Positions 23,520 to 34,388 of a stretch of 64,000 nt of DNA are shown in pieces. How positions within the stretch are numbered: position 1 is the first letter of the stretch; each line of letters begins with the position of its first letter. The notes beneath the pieces are model-generated. The model was not told the origin of the DNA. It saw only the letters and a program-made list of their open reading frames with translations, and did no database searches. Origin of the DNA: Pseudogymnoascus destructans (taxonomy: Eukaryota > Ascomycota > Leotiomycetes > Thelebolales > Thelebolaceae); assembly GCF_001641265.1 (NCBI RefSeq), contig NW_020167522.1, positions 930,001 through 994,000 on the forward strand, in the 5' to 3' direction. The position numbers were made by a program, and so were the translations under genes.

Positions 23520-24099
23520 CTAAATTGCACGCATATACATAAACTTTGAGCTACAACGAATGCCGCTCAGCTTAAACACAGTTACCGCAACGTTCGTGTT
23601 TGTGAATTCCGTAAGAGCGGTCTTGCCGCAAAGAACACCTCTAACAAACGCGTCGGCGACAGCGAGGGCGCCAGCATTGCTGGTGTGAGTGTGGTCATTC
23701 GGGAAGTAAGCATTCACCGCCACTGGCATTCGCTGTGTACTGTCCGTACACCAGCGTTGCTGGCTGCTAGCGCTGCCATTTCGACAAATCTAGATCCGCT
23801 GTACACGAAAGTGCCCGACTCGTAAGGGTTGTTGGGGGTCTGAGACGATATTATGACAGAAGCACCCTTTGCTTTGTAGAATTGGCGGCGTTATCGAGGT
23901 ATCTGGGGAAGGTCAAGACGGTCTCCGCAACGCCACTGGAAGCGGATGTTCGTGCATTGTCTGTAGTCTTGTAAGATATTCAAACATACTTGTAAACCGT
24001 CTGGCAGGTCTCGTCTCCTGTTCCGCCGCAATCCGTTCGGCCGTTGTCTGTTGACAAGCTTCCCCCATCATTGTGGCCAAACTCGATGACGACTATGTC

Positions 24100-26926
24100 C
24101 AGGGTTGCAGACAAATAATTCAAATTCAAATCTATCCAAATCAAATCAAATCAAATTGGGGTAAATTTTATCCAAATCAAATCAAATTGCGAAGCTCGGA
24201 TTTATTTGGATATCTGGTTATTTAGATAAGCCCCGCGGCTGTGGCCTAGTCCAATCACAGTCCACAATCTACCCTGTTGAGCCAGCCAGTCTGTACAGTG
24301 TACATGGCTTTGCTTTTTTGCATACCACGTCGCAGAACTTTTTACCAGTCGTAATAACAATGGAAATATATATTGAGCCTATGGTGGACAATTACAATTC
24401 ATCCCGCTATTTCAATGGCTGCTCTAGCTAGCGAGCATTGTGGCCGATTTTCGCCTTTTGACAGCCCTTACTACCACCTTATTTAGCATGGCGCAATCTC
24501 TAAACTCTAACGGACCGTCAACAGCGCTTTCCATTATCCCTTCTACTGCTTATAGTGGCCTTAACGGCTCCGCCGACTTCAATTCATCAGAGCTTAATGG
24601 AGAGGCTCTAGCTAACATATCGTTGTTAGTCGACTACACTGGTTACGAAGGCATTGATTAGAATCGCCTTTTACGGTATTATATCCGCAAACATAGAAGA
24701 AGGCCGCGGACAGGATGGGTATGGGAGCATGGATTCGATGTCCAGAAAGACGGCTCTAGTTACTGATTCTAGCTTTGCAAGAGTGTTACTAGAAGAAGGC
24801 TATTATCACTTATATGTATGACGCTACATCTACAAGCCAAGGAAACAGTCATATGGAAGATATCTACCGCATTAACAAGGATGGACTAATGCTACCGTAG
24901 AGGAAGAAACAGCGCACTCTCTTCGACATGGTTGACCTAGACTCCCACTAGCCTAAGGACTAAGCCTTAATGAACGCCTTCATAGCATCATTCGATCCTA
25001 TCTGCTTTTAGCAATTGGTTATATGCTAGGTGGCCTGCAACAATATCCCATTTCATAAGCTTAAGAGTCTATACTTTCGCGATCTTATAGGGTATGCAAA
25101 CAGCGCTATTATTAAGGCCTCCCTACCTATAGCACGATCTATGAATGGATTATATGGTCCTTTAATCATCACAAGGGCATTGTGACAGAGCTGCTCAGTC
25201 GCTTACTTAGCTGCATTAACGTCTCCTTTGATGCGTGGTCATGTCGTAGGTTTATCTCCCTGCTTGGCCTTACCGTACACTTTCTTGATGACAAAGGGAA
25301 GTTTTGCACATTCCTTCTAGGCTTACTACAATCGAGGGTTGTCATAGTGGCGAGAACCTTGCAGATTAACGAATATGGGTTTGAGGATCACATTAGGTAC
25401 CTTGTTACAGACAATGCAGAGAGCAATGACACGTGTATTAAAGACCTAGGTATTGAGCTTGGCTTTAACAAGTAGCATAGGTGACTTCGTTGCTATAGGC
25501 ACATTATCAACCTTATGGCCTGATCTAGACTAGAGAATCAAGTGCATTTCGAAGCAGGTAGCCTTGCTCCATCATTGCCTTAGACGAGTTCTAGCAGGTA
25601 GCATTGTCTGTGACTACATTGTAGGTTGTTTTGTCTTTAAGGTTCAAGGCTGTGTTTTCAATTAACTAGAGCTTATAGAGCCTCTTAATCCGCTAGCTAG
25701 ATCTTTGCACCTAGTGAACAATAATATTGTGCAGGTTGCTAATTAGGCCTTTCGACCTCTAGAGACTTATCTCGTCTTAGACCTCTTTGTCAGCTTGGCA
25801 GTCCTCTTCGAAGGTGTTAGCATCTATGCTGAAAAGAATCGAGGCAGAAGCTATAGAATGGATCTACTACGTAGCTAGGAGGACTCAAAACGGGACAAAG
25901 CTGATGCCTAAGAAGAGCTGAATGAAGCTAGCGATTGTTGATAATAAGATGTCTGCTAAGGACTAGTCTGTGATTACAGAGTATCTAGCTATATTAAAGC
26001 CATTAAAGATAGCTACTAAGCACCTAGAAGGTTGACCTAAGGAAGGTGAGCTGAATCTAGCCTTCTAACGCACAGCCTATGCTTACAAGTTTTAGGTAAA
26101 TTCGGTGCGATCTAGGAGGTTTTGCTAACAATGGAGTGGCTTCTAAAGCATCTAGAAGAGTCTAAGGTACAACATGAGCAAGACGAAGAACCACACCTGC
26201 AGATTGGTTGCAACCTCGGCTAGATGAAGCTAGACTAATACTACACCCTTACCAAAGATAGCCCTGCATATCTCGCAGCCCTTGTCTTCCACCCTGCCTT
26301 TCGCTAGTCAACTGTCGAGTCGCAATGGGCTGATCATCTAGAATGGCTAGTGAGAGGAAAGGCAGCTATACAAGAGCTGTAGGAGGAGTATCGGAACCTC
26401 CTAGCTGTTAAGCAGGATGCGATACCTAAGCAACCCACTCTTGCAAGGAAGACAACCGACCTAGATGACTTTATGGCCTTAATTAGGAAGCTTAGCACTT
26501 AGCGTGCACCTTTACCATTAGCTACGCGCGATGAGTACATAGAGTGGCTGGCTACTACTGACCCGGGTGATTGTTTAGTGGATAATCCGACTTAGTATTA
26601 GCTTCTCCGGAGACGGCAGTATCCACGTCTGTCATAGATGGCTATTGATCTTTTCTCAATTCCCGCGATATCTTCTGAGCTGGAGAGGATATTCAGTCTT
26701 GCAGGACAGATGGTTACAGCTCAAAGAGGCCGGCTCCGAGCGGATATTATTAGGGCAGCTCAATGTGTATCATTGTGGGAAAAAAGTGGAGTCATCCAGA
26801 TATCCAAATAGATCCAAATGGGCCCAAATCAAATCAAATCAAATCAAATCAAATCAAACATTTTTGTATCCAAATCAAATCAAATCGGAGGCTCGATTTG
26901 ATTTGATTTATTTGTTTGCAAGCCTG
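24100..26926 (+). mobile_element. hAT DNA transposon, complete but mutated
   Basis: 2827 bp bounded by an 8-bp target duplication ACTATGTC (24092-24099 and 26927-26934). Terminal inverted repeats begin CAGGGTTGCAGACAAATAA on the left; the right end, inverted, begins CAGGCTTGCAAACAAATAA. Subterminal CAAATCAAAT repeats fill both ends (24120-24190, 26815-26905) and may be transposase-binding sites. The + strand encodes a degenerate hAT transposase: GLTVHFLDDKGKFCTFLLG (25265-25321), HIRYLVTDNAESNDTC, and a C-terminal hATC dimerisation block with PAISSELERIFSLAGQMV near 26662-26715. Many in-frame TAG codons sit where Gln or Trp is expected, the pattern left by CpA-to-TpA mutation (RIP-like). It cannot make a transposase. 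Confidence 0.9.
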
Positions 26927-27119
26927 ACTATGTCACCACATACCACGGTGTTGATGATTGTATCTAAGCGGCCTTCTCTCGTAAAGCTTCGAGTAGATTG
27001 CCCTCCAATAGCATAATTAACTACCAGCATGGATAACGAGTCGGCGAGGTTTTTTGCAAAGAATGACGGGGCCAAACCATCTGTTCCCGCTCCACTTCCA
27101 CCACCGTTCCTAGCCATTG

Positions 27120-27614
27120 TGTAATGATGTACAGTTACGCTCGCGCTACATCCTACTAAGCCAAAAAGACTACAGTATTCCGGCTCGCCCGGAATACGCG
27201 TAACACGCTTTATATACCACATATACTGTAACGGCAGCACCAGTTACAATTTACCCCCCCCCTTAGTCCGTGACGTCCTGGCACGGATGTAGAGGCTTCT
27301 AGCGTATCATCTCGTACTTGCTTCTAGGCCTGTTACTACTCAGGATGCTAAGGTGTGTATATAATAGCTTAAGCCCCCAAGGACGCCCCCTTGTCAGCCA
27401 GGTAAGGAATTACACTGATTGCTCGCTTAGCCCACCCAACTAGCGAGCCAATCAAAACCCATTGACCGGGGAGCCGGAATAATCTTGTAATGATGTACGG
27501 TTATTCTCGCGCTGCATCCCACTGAGCCAAAAAGACTACAGTATTCCGGCTCGCCCGGAATACACGTAACACGCTTTATATACCACATGTACTGTAACGG
27601 CGGCACCCGTTACA
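27120..27614 (-). mobile_element. TRIM: miniature LTR retroelement, 495 bp
   Basis: Two direct repeats of 129 bp (27120-27248 and 27486-27614), each starting TGTAATGATGTAC and ending GTTACA, flank a 237-bp non-coding core. A 5-bp target duplication CATTG lies on both sides (27115-27119, 27615-27619). On the minus strand a purine run of about nine Gs precedes the downstream repeat and fits a polypurine tract, which sets the orientation. No open frame of note is inside, so it depends on proteins from another element. It interrupts the acetylesterase pseudogene just after DSTM. A third 129-bp copy is at 54643-54771. Confidence 0.85.
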
Positions 27615-27797
27615 CATTGTCGAGTCACTGGCAAGATAAACCATAGCCGCGTTTGCCGCCTGCGACATGGCAGCGAGACGAAGGAAGTTTACTGCCACTA
27701 TGGTTGCGATGTTGAAAAATAGGAAGCTTAAGGAATTGATCGATGCTAGAGCTATGTCTTCACTCAGGAGCGGACATTCGCATTTAAATACTTGCAA

Positions 27798-28128
27798 AGG
27801 TCAAAAGGCATGACGTTGAATAAACGAGAAATGGCGGACGAAAGGGAATATAAGAAATAGATTAGAGGCGGCAGCATTAATACCAACCAACGATGGCACT
27901 CAGAGATCTAATCTTGGAGAATACGGAGTAATTGCGAGCGAGAATAAAGGGACGATTCACGGAATTTTTCTGTTCGCACAGATCATTCATGCGATCAGGG
28001 TTAGCACAAATAATCATAATAATCATGACTATTCGAATAGTCAAATATTACATAAGCATGATTATTCATAAGCATGATTATTCATAATCATGATTATTCA
28101 TAATCATGAATATTCATGATTATGATTA
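27798..28128. other. AT-rich spacer with palindromic repeats
   Basis: About 330 bp. From 28010 it consists of short TAATCATGATTATTCAT-like units, ending in a perfect 26-bp palindrome at 28099-28124. After the adjacent pogo element, a second 26-bp palindrome of nearly the same sequence is at 29986-30011, so the pogo inserted into this palindrome cluster. Confidence 0.6.
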
Positions 28129-29974
28129 ACGTGGTTTATCAGCGAGTCGCGCATATCACTGAGTCGCGCACTTTTCCTTGGTACGGAACTTCAAATATAA
28201 ATACTACCCCTAAAGAAAATAGTAAATTTTTTACAAATTAAAATCTAAAGAGCTAGATTCATCTTCTTCTATTTTACAAGTTCGCGCGTTATGGCCAGCC
28301 TTTCCGCAAGTGCCACAGCACCGTCCAGACGGTTGTCCCTCAACCTGATTGCCCCTCTCTGCATGTAAGTCGCGTCGAACCTGCTCATCTACCTCCTGCT
28401 GAGACAAAATATCGTATGCATCCTCTACTGTAAGTGCACCTCCTTCACGGATATGGTTCTTCTTAGCCCTGCGACGCTTGCTAAGCGCTTTATTTGCTGC
28501 TCGAAGTGTACGGATCTCCTCTCTTAAAAGGGTATTCTGGTGAGCTAATTGCTCAGTGCCCTTTGCTAATGCAAAGACTGTCTCAAAAAGAGGTGTTGGC
28601 GAGCTTCCCTGGTGACGGGCAATCCTTTGCTTCACAAGAGTTGTCTGTGAGAGGGCCTCGGTAGGGTTGTGAGGTGTCTGAGAGACCCAAGGGTCAGCGT
28701 CGGCAGGGAGGGGTAAAGCAGGAGATGGAGTCCGTAACTTCACATCGAGCTTTGAAATAACAGCTTGAGGGTTGAAAGGCACTAGGCCAGCTTCACGGAA
28801 TCTAGCCTGAGCATTTTGGGTCGTTATTGACTCTATAAACGCTGCTTGGAAGGCAAGGAAGAACTCGACCTTAGTAATATGGTTAATATGAGCCTTAATA
28901 AAGGTCTCGATTTGTCGCCCATATGCCCTTTTCAACACACTAAAACACCCAACGTCAAGTGGCTGGGTAAGATGGGACGAGTGAGGAGGCAAACAAAGAG
29001 TAATAATGTTGTGAGCCTTACAATACTCCTGAAATTCGGCCGATTCGTGACTCTCGTGCCCATCTAACACAAGCATTTGATATGGACCCTTCGCACGAGT
29101 AGCAGTGTGTTTATCGAAGTGTTTGATCCATTCTAGACCCGTCTCATTATTTGTCCATCCATTAATTGTTGGCTTAATCACCCAGTCGTTTGGGAGGTCA
29201 GCCTCAGTGTACCAATTCGTGAGGTGATTCTTCCCTTGCACTACTAAAAATGGAGGCATATTCCAACCCTCACTACTAATACAAGCAATCGCTGTTGCCC
29301 ATTCCCGATTGCCAGGCTGAACTGCCTTGCCTCTGCCATGTCGATCGGTACGTGTAACAACCATTGCTGGACGAATAACTCCCATCATGAACCCCGTCTC
29401 GTCGAAGTTGTAGAAATCGCAATCTAGAACACCATATTTCTCCCTCATATTCCCAACAAGTCAAAACCACGCGCCAATAAGCTCAGGATCTTTGCACAAG
29501 GCCCTTTGAAAGTCATAAACGCAATTAAAATGTGTCTTTAACTGTGGTTGCCGTTGTACGAATTTATGGGCCCAGAGCTTTCCTACGGGGTTCTGTCCTC
29601 GCAATTTAAGAAGAAGATTAGCCATATCTTCAACACCAGCAAGTCGGGGCGCAAATCATCTGGAATCCAGACTGAGTATATACTGAACAATTGTATCCTC
29701 TTCTATATCATTTAATTTGTGACAATTCGATCAAGCTTCGGCGCGGGGGGTTCAGCCAGCCATTCTATCGCGGAGTGTTGATTCGGGCACTTTATAGATC
29801 TTTGCAGCAGACCGACAGCTGATTTTTCTAGATGATCGGATAGCTTTGATAGCAAGAATAATACTTGCTTCTCGAGTTTGAATTTCCATTTGTGGTGGTT
29901 GAAAAAACGCGTATTGAAGTTAGTAGGTTGGAATGTGGGCTCGGTGATATGCGCGACTCGCTGATAAACCACGT
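28129..29974 (-). mobile_element. pogo/Fot1-like element, subfamily A, degenerate
   Basis: 1846 bp between TA dinucleotides (28127-28128, 29975-29976). The terminal inverted repeats start ACGTGGTTTATCAG and continue CGAGTCGCGCATATCAC on both ends. The transposase is on the minus strand. Residues from MREKYG (29448) to the stop at 28231 are open for 405 codons with DDE blocks: NFDETGFMMG, LVLDGHESH and QPLDVGCFSVLK. A C-terminal zinc knuckle follows (CCGTCGKAGHNARTC). The N-terminal third (about 29450-29720) is broken by frameshifts and stops, for example in WF/LV just before MREKYG. Not autonomous as it stands. Confidence 0.88.
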
Positions 29975-30054
29975 TATGAGTTTTTGATAATCATGAATAT
30001 TCATGATTATCACATGATGTTAGAATCACGTGGCCTGAGTAATTATCTAGTATA

Positions 30055-31914
30055 ACGTACATGTATAGCGAAAGCGCCAAACAAGCGAAAGCGCCAAAAT
30101 TATCTACCCTCACGACAAACATTGCGATAAATCTACCACAACATTAGAAATCAATTGAAACTACTCGGAGTCCTCTTCCTCAGAGGTGTCTATTACAATC
30201 TGACACGTGCGCGCATTGTGCCCAGTCTCACCACACTTGCCACAGCGACGGGCACGGGTTTCTTCCCTTGGCTTCCGACCACGGCTTGCCCTTATTTCCT
30301 GCTCTACCTGCTGCACAACATCCCTCTCATCCTGTAGCTCTTGCGCCCCCTGTTGACTAAGTGATCCTCCTTGCTGTAGTCGTGTTTTCCTAGCTCTCCG
30401 GCGCTTGCTTAGTACTTCATTTGCCTGTCGTAGGTTTTGGTTCTCTCCCTTTAGCAGTGCTAATTGATGCATTATTTGCGATGCACCCTTTGTAAACTGG
30501 TCAACAGCTGCATAGATTGAGGTTGGAGAGCTATTTTGATGGCGTGAAATCCGAGTTTTAATAAATGTAGACTGTGACATAGCTTCAATTGGGTTGTTTG
30601 GTGTCTGAGAAACCCAAGGTTGAGCAGTACCTGGGCGGGAGCTTGGAGGCGTTGGTGTCCTTAACTTAAGATCAAGTGTAGATATCACTCTCTCAGGGTC
30701 AAATGGAAGAAGCCCTGCCCCTCGGAACCCGCCTCAAATGTTACTTTCCGTCATTGTAGTGTTAAATGCAGCGTGGAAGGCAGGAAAGAAGTCATCCTTT
30801 GTAATATGAGAAATATGAGCCTGCATCATATCTTCAATTTGCCGACCATAGGCCTGCTTTAACGGGCCGAAACAGCCAACATCAAGTGGCTGGAGTAGAT
30901 GAGAAGAGTGAGCAGGCATACAAAGCGTAATAATGTTGTGTTCCTTGCAGTACTCCTCAAACTCATCTGAGTGGTGGCTCTCATGACCATCAAGGACTAA
31001 CAAGCGATAACCACCAACACTCCGGGCCTTTGTATGCTTCTCAAAGTGCTGAATCCAATCCATGCCTCTCTCGTTTGTAGTCCAGCCATTTTCAGTAACA
31101 GAAATCACCCAATCGCTTGAAAATCCACTATTCTCATACCAAGATGTAAGGTGGTTTTTGCCTGCAACAATGATAAATGGTGGTACTGCCCAACCTTGAG
31201 AACTAACGCCTTGGATTACTGTAACCCATTCCCGATTACCAGGCTGTACCTTCTTTGCTTTTGCCCGCCCGTCTGAGCTTGTTACAACCATAGCAGTTGA
31301 GATAACGCCCATCATAAACCCAGTCTCATCAAAGTTGTAGATATCTGCTTCATCGATACCATATTTCGCAATTGTGTTACGCACAAGCTCAAACCAGCCA
31401 TTAATAACTTCTGGATCTTTGCACTTAGCCCTCTGGTAGTCGTATTTGCGCTGAAAGCGTGTCTGGAGCTCTACACGCCGCTTAACAAAGTTTGAAGCCC
31501 AACGCGACCCAACGCGTGACGCGTCGCGTGTTGCAAGTAGTCGACTTGCCATATCTTCAACAACAGACAGCTGAGGAGGAAACCCTTTGGCAGCTAGGTC
31601 GAGTATATACTGAACAAGGACGGACTCCTCTAGGTTAGTTAATTTCCGTGAGTTGGCTTGGATATCGCGTCGTGAAGGTACACCTTCTAGACGACGACCT
31701 AGCTTGCGGTGGTCCACAGAATAGATCCTAGCAGCAACTCGAAAGCGTAACTTTGGGTCGCTTTGCATAGCCTGGATAGCTAGCACTAATTGGCTTTCAT
31801 CGTTTTTATGGGGCATGTTTTGTTGTTGAGGAATTTAACATTTAGTTGGGGGGTTTGGTAACCGCATCATTTTGGCGCTTTCGCTTGTTTGGCGCTTTCG
31901 CTATACATGTACGT
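30055..31914 (-). mobile_element. pogo/Fot1-like element, subfamily B, nearly intact
   Basis: 1860 bp flanked by TA (30053-30054, 31915-31916). The terminal inverted repeats of about 45 bp begin ACGTACATGTATA and contain the unit GCGAAAGCGCCAAA twice. The transposase starts at 31816 (MPHKNDESQLVLAIQ) with a psq-type helix-turn-helix, then a CENP-B-like DNA-binding region (about residues 60-130), DDE blocks NFDETGFMMG, LVLDGHESH, QPLDVGCFGPLK, and a C-terminal CCHC knuckle RRCGKCGETGHNARTC. The frame is open from 31816 to 30161 except for one TGA at 30734-30736, where the sister copy has Gln. This is the best preserved pogo in the window. Confidence 0.9.
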
Positions 31915-31916
31915 TA

Positions 31917-32449
31917 GTCGAAAAGAAAACCAAATATATATTAATCTATCTAAATACTTCTTAAAGTATTAATTTAGCTATAAATTCCTCTTCTATATCC
32001 TCTTTAAACAAGCTATTACTCTAAAAATGTCTTTAGAAGGCCTATTTCTAATCTTTGAAATAATAAGGCTACCTATACTAAAAAAGCTCTCTATAGGAGC
32101 ACTAGTAGCAGGGATTTGTAAATAGCGCCTAGCTATAGTAGCTAGAATTGGAAATTGAGATTGATTTATTTTCCAATAGTCTAAAGGATTAATCTATATA
32201 ATATTAGTAAGTTAATTATTAAAGAGGGTTAATAGCTTACCTTACAATGAGAAATAGGTTCTTGGAAATAGATAGAAGTTTCTGTTTCAAAGTCATCTAC
32301 TATAGTTTGAGAATATAATGATCTTTCAAAGTCATCTAATAGATTATCTTCTTCATTCTCTTGTTGCTGTTGTTGTTGTAGTTAGTGTTGTGTTAGAGGT
32401 AATTCGTTATTAAATTCCTCTCTTAATACTCTATTAACATATTAGTATA
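31917..32449 (-). pseudogene. hAT transposase remnant (C-terminal dimerisation domain)
   Basis: Very AT-rich. On the minus strand around 31990-32115 a reading resembles the end of a hAT transposase (PATSAPIESFFSIGSLIISK), followed by stops. The flank of the next pogo element (34313-34388) has the same composition and probably continues this remnant. The large excess of TA suggests RIP-like decay. Confidence 0.6.
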
Positions 32450-34310
32450 ACGTACATGTATAACGAACCGGCCAAACAAGCGAACCGGCCAAAATATCGC
32501 GACCACAATACGGGAATTGCAATAAATCCACCACAACACTAGAAATCAATTGAAACTACTCGGAGTCCTCTTCCTCAGATGTGTCTATTACAATCTGACA
32601 AGTGCGCGCATTATTTCCAGCCCACCACACTTGCTACAGCGACGTGCGCGGGTTTCTTCCCTTGGCTTCCGACCACTACTCGCCCTTATTTCTTGCTCCA
32701 CTTGCTGTACAACATCCCTCTGGTCCTGTAGCTCCTGTGCTACTTGTTGACTAAGTGATCCTCCTTGCTGTAATCATGTTTTTTTAGTCCTCCGGCGCTT
32801 GCTTAGCACTTCATTTGCCTGTCGCAGGTTTTGGTTCTCCGCCTTCAACAATGCTAATTGATGCATTATTTGCGATGTACCCTTTGTAAACTGGTCAACA
32901 GCTGTATAGATTGAGGTTGGAGAGCTATTTTGATGATGCACAATTCGGTTTTTAATGAAGGTAGACTGTGATGAGGCTTCAATTGGGTTGTTTGGTGTTT
33001 GGGAAACCCAAGGTTGAGCAGTACCCGGCTGGGAGCTTGGAGGCGTTGGTGTCTTTAACTTAAGATCAAGTGTAGAGATCACACTCTCAGGGTCGAATGG
33101 GAGAAGTCCAGCACCCCGGAAGCCTCCTTGAATGTTGCTTTCTGTCATTGCAATGTTAAATGCAGCATAGAAGGCAGGAAAGAAGTCATCCTTAGTAATA
33201 TGAGAAATATGAGCCCGCATCATATCTTCAATTTGCCGACCATAAGCCCTTTTTAATGGGCTAAAACAGCCAACATCAAGTGGTTGAAGTATATGGGAAG
33301 AGTGAGCAGGCATACAAAGCGTAATAATGTTGTGTTCTTTGCAGTACTCCTCAAACTTGTCTGAGTGGTGGCTCTCATGACCATCAAGGACTAACAAGCG
33401 ATAACCACCAACACTCCGGGGCTTTGTGTGCTTCTCAAAATGCTGAATCCAATCCATACCTCTCTCGTTTGTAGTCCAGCCATTTGCAGTAACAGCGATT
33501 ACCCAATCTGCTGTAAATCCGCTATTCTCATACCAAGATGCAAGGTGGTTTTTACCTGCCACAATGACAAATGGTGGCACTGCCCAACCTTGAGAACTAA
33601 CGCCTTGGATTACTGTAACCCATTCCCGATTGCCAGGCTGCACCTTTTTTGCCTTTGCCCGCCCATCTGAGCTCGTTACTACCGTTGCGCTTGAGATGAC
33701 GCCCATCATAAACCCAGTCTCATCAAAGTTGTAGATATCTGCATTGTTGATGCCATACTTTAGAATTGTGTTCCATACAAGCTCAAAAACCAGCCACGAA
33801 TGACTTCTGGATCTTCGCACTTAGCCCTCTGGTAGTCGTATTTTCGCTGGAAGCATGTCCGGAGCTCTACATGGCGCTTAACAAAGTTTGAAGCCCAACG
33901 TGACCCGACGCGTGGCGCGTCGCGTGTTGCAAGTAGTCGATTTGCCATATCTTTAACAATAGACAACTGAGGAGGGAACCCTTTAGCAGCTAATTCAAGT
34001 ATATACTGAACAAGAACTGATTCCTCTAGGTTACTTAATTTCCGTAAGTTGGCTTGGATATCGTGTCGTGAAGGTACGCCTTGTAAACGGTGACGTAGCT
34101 TGCGGTGGTCTACGGAATAGATCCTAGCTGCAACTCGAAGGCGCAAATTTGGGTCGCTTTGCATAGCTTGGATAGCTAGCACTAATTTGCTTTCATCATT
34201 TTTATGGCGCATGTTTTGTTGTGGAGGAATTTAACATTTAGTTGGGGGGGTTGGTCACCGCATGATTTTGGCACTTTCGCTTGTTTGGCACTTTCGTTAT
34301 ACATGCACGT
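32450..34310 (-). mobile_element. pogo/Fot1-like element, subfamily B, degenerate
   Basis: 1861 bp flanked by TA (32448-32449, 34311-34312), colinear with the element at 30055-31914. The transposase starts at 34212 (MRHKNDESKLVLAIQ), shifts frame near 33775-33820 just before FELVWNT, runs open to 32774, and is stopped there in the basic region; the knuckle beyond has lost residues. The two ends no longer match each other: both internal units at the left end read GCGAACCGGCC-like while both at the right end read GCGAAAGTGCC-like. Confidence 0.88.
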
Positions 34311-34388
34311 TATCCTGCTCTATTAATATTTGCTCTTCTATTTCTGTTGAAATAGATATATTTTCATCCTTTAATAAGTTTAATAATA

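Larger units (their letters stand above)
23520..27797 (-). pseudogene. Rhamnogalacturonan acetylesterase-like pseudogene, split by two transposons
   Basis: Read on the minus strand, three separated pieces line up in order as an SGNH/GDSL rhamnogalacturonan acetylesterase. Piece 1 (27797-27615): hydrophobic signal-like segment then VYLASDSTM, the catalytic Ser block. Piece 2 (27119-26927): MARNGGGSG, VVNYAIGGQSTRSF, GRLDTIINTVVCGD. Piece 3 (24099-23520): LDIVVIEFGHNDGG, a short intron near 23949-23979, FPRYLDNAA, VIISSQTPNNPYESGTF, then NDHTHTSNAGA with the catalytic Asp-His. A TRIM sits between pieces 1 and 2 and a hAT between 2 and 3; both leave exact target duplications. Piece 3 also has frameshifts before and after the SSQTPNNPY block and a diverged C-terminus, so it is dead. 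The intact family deacetylates rhamnogalacturonan in pectin. Confidence 0.85.
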
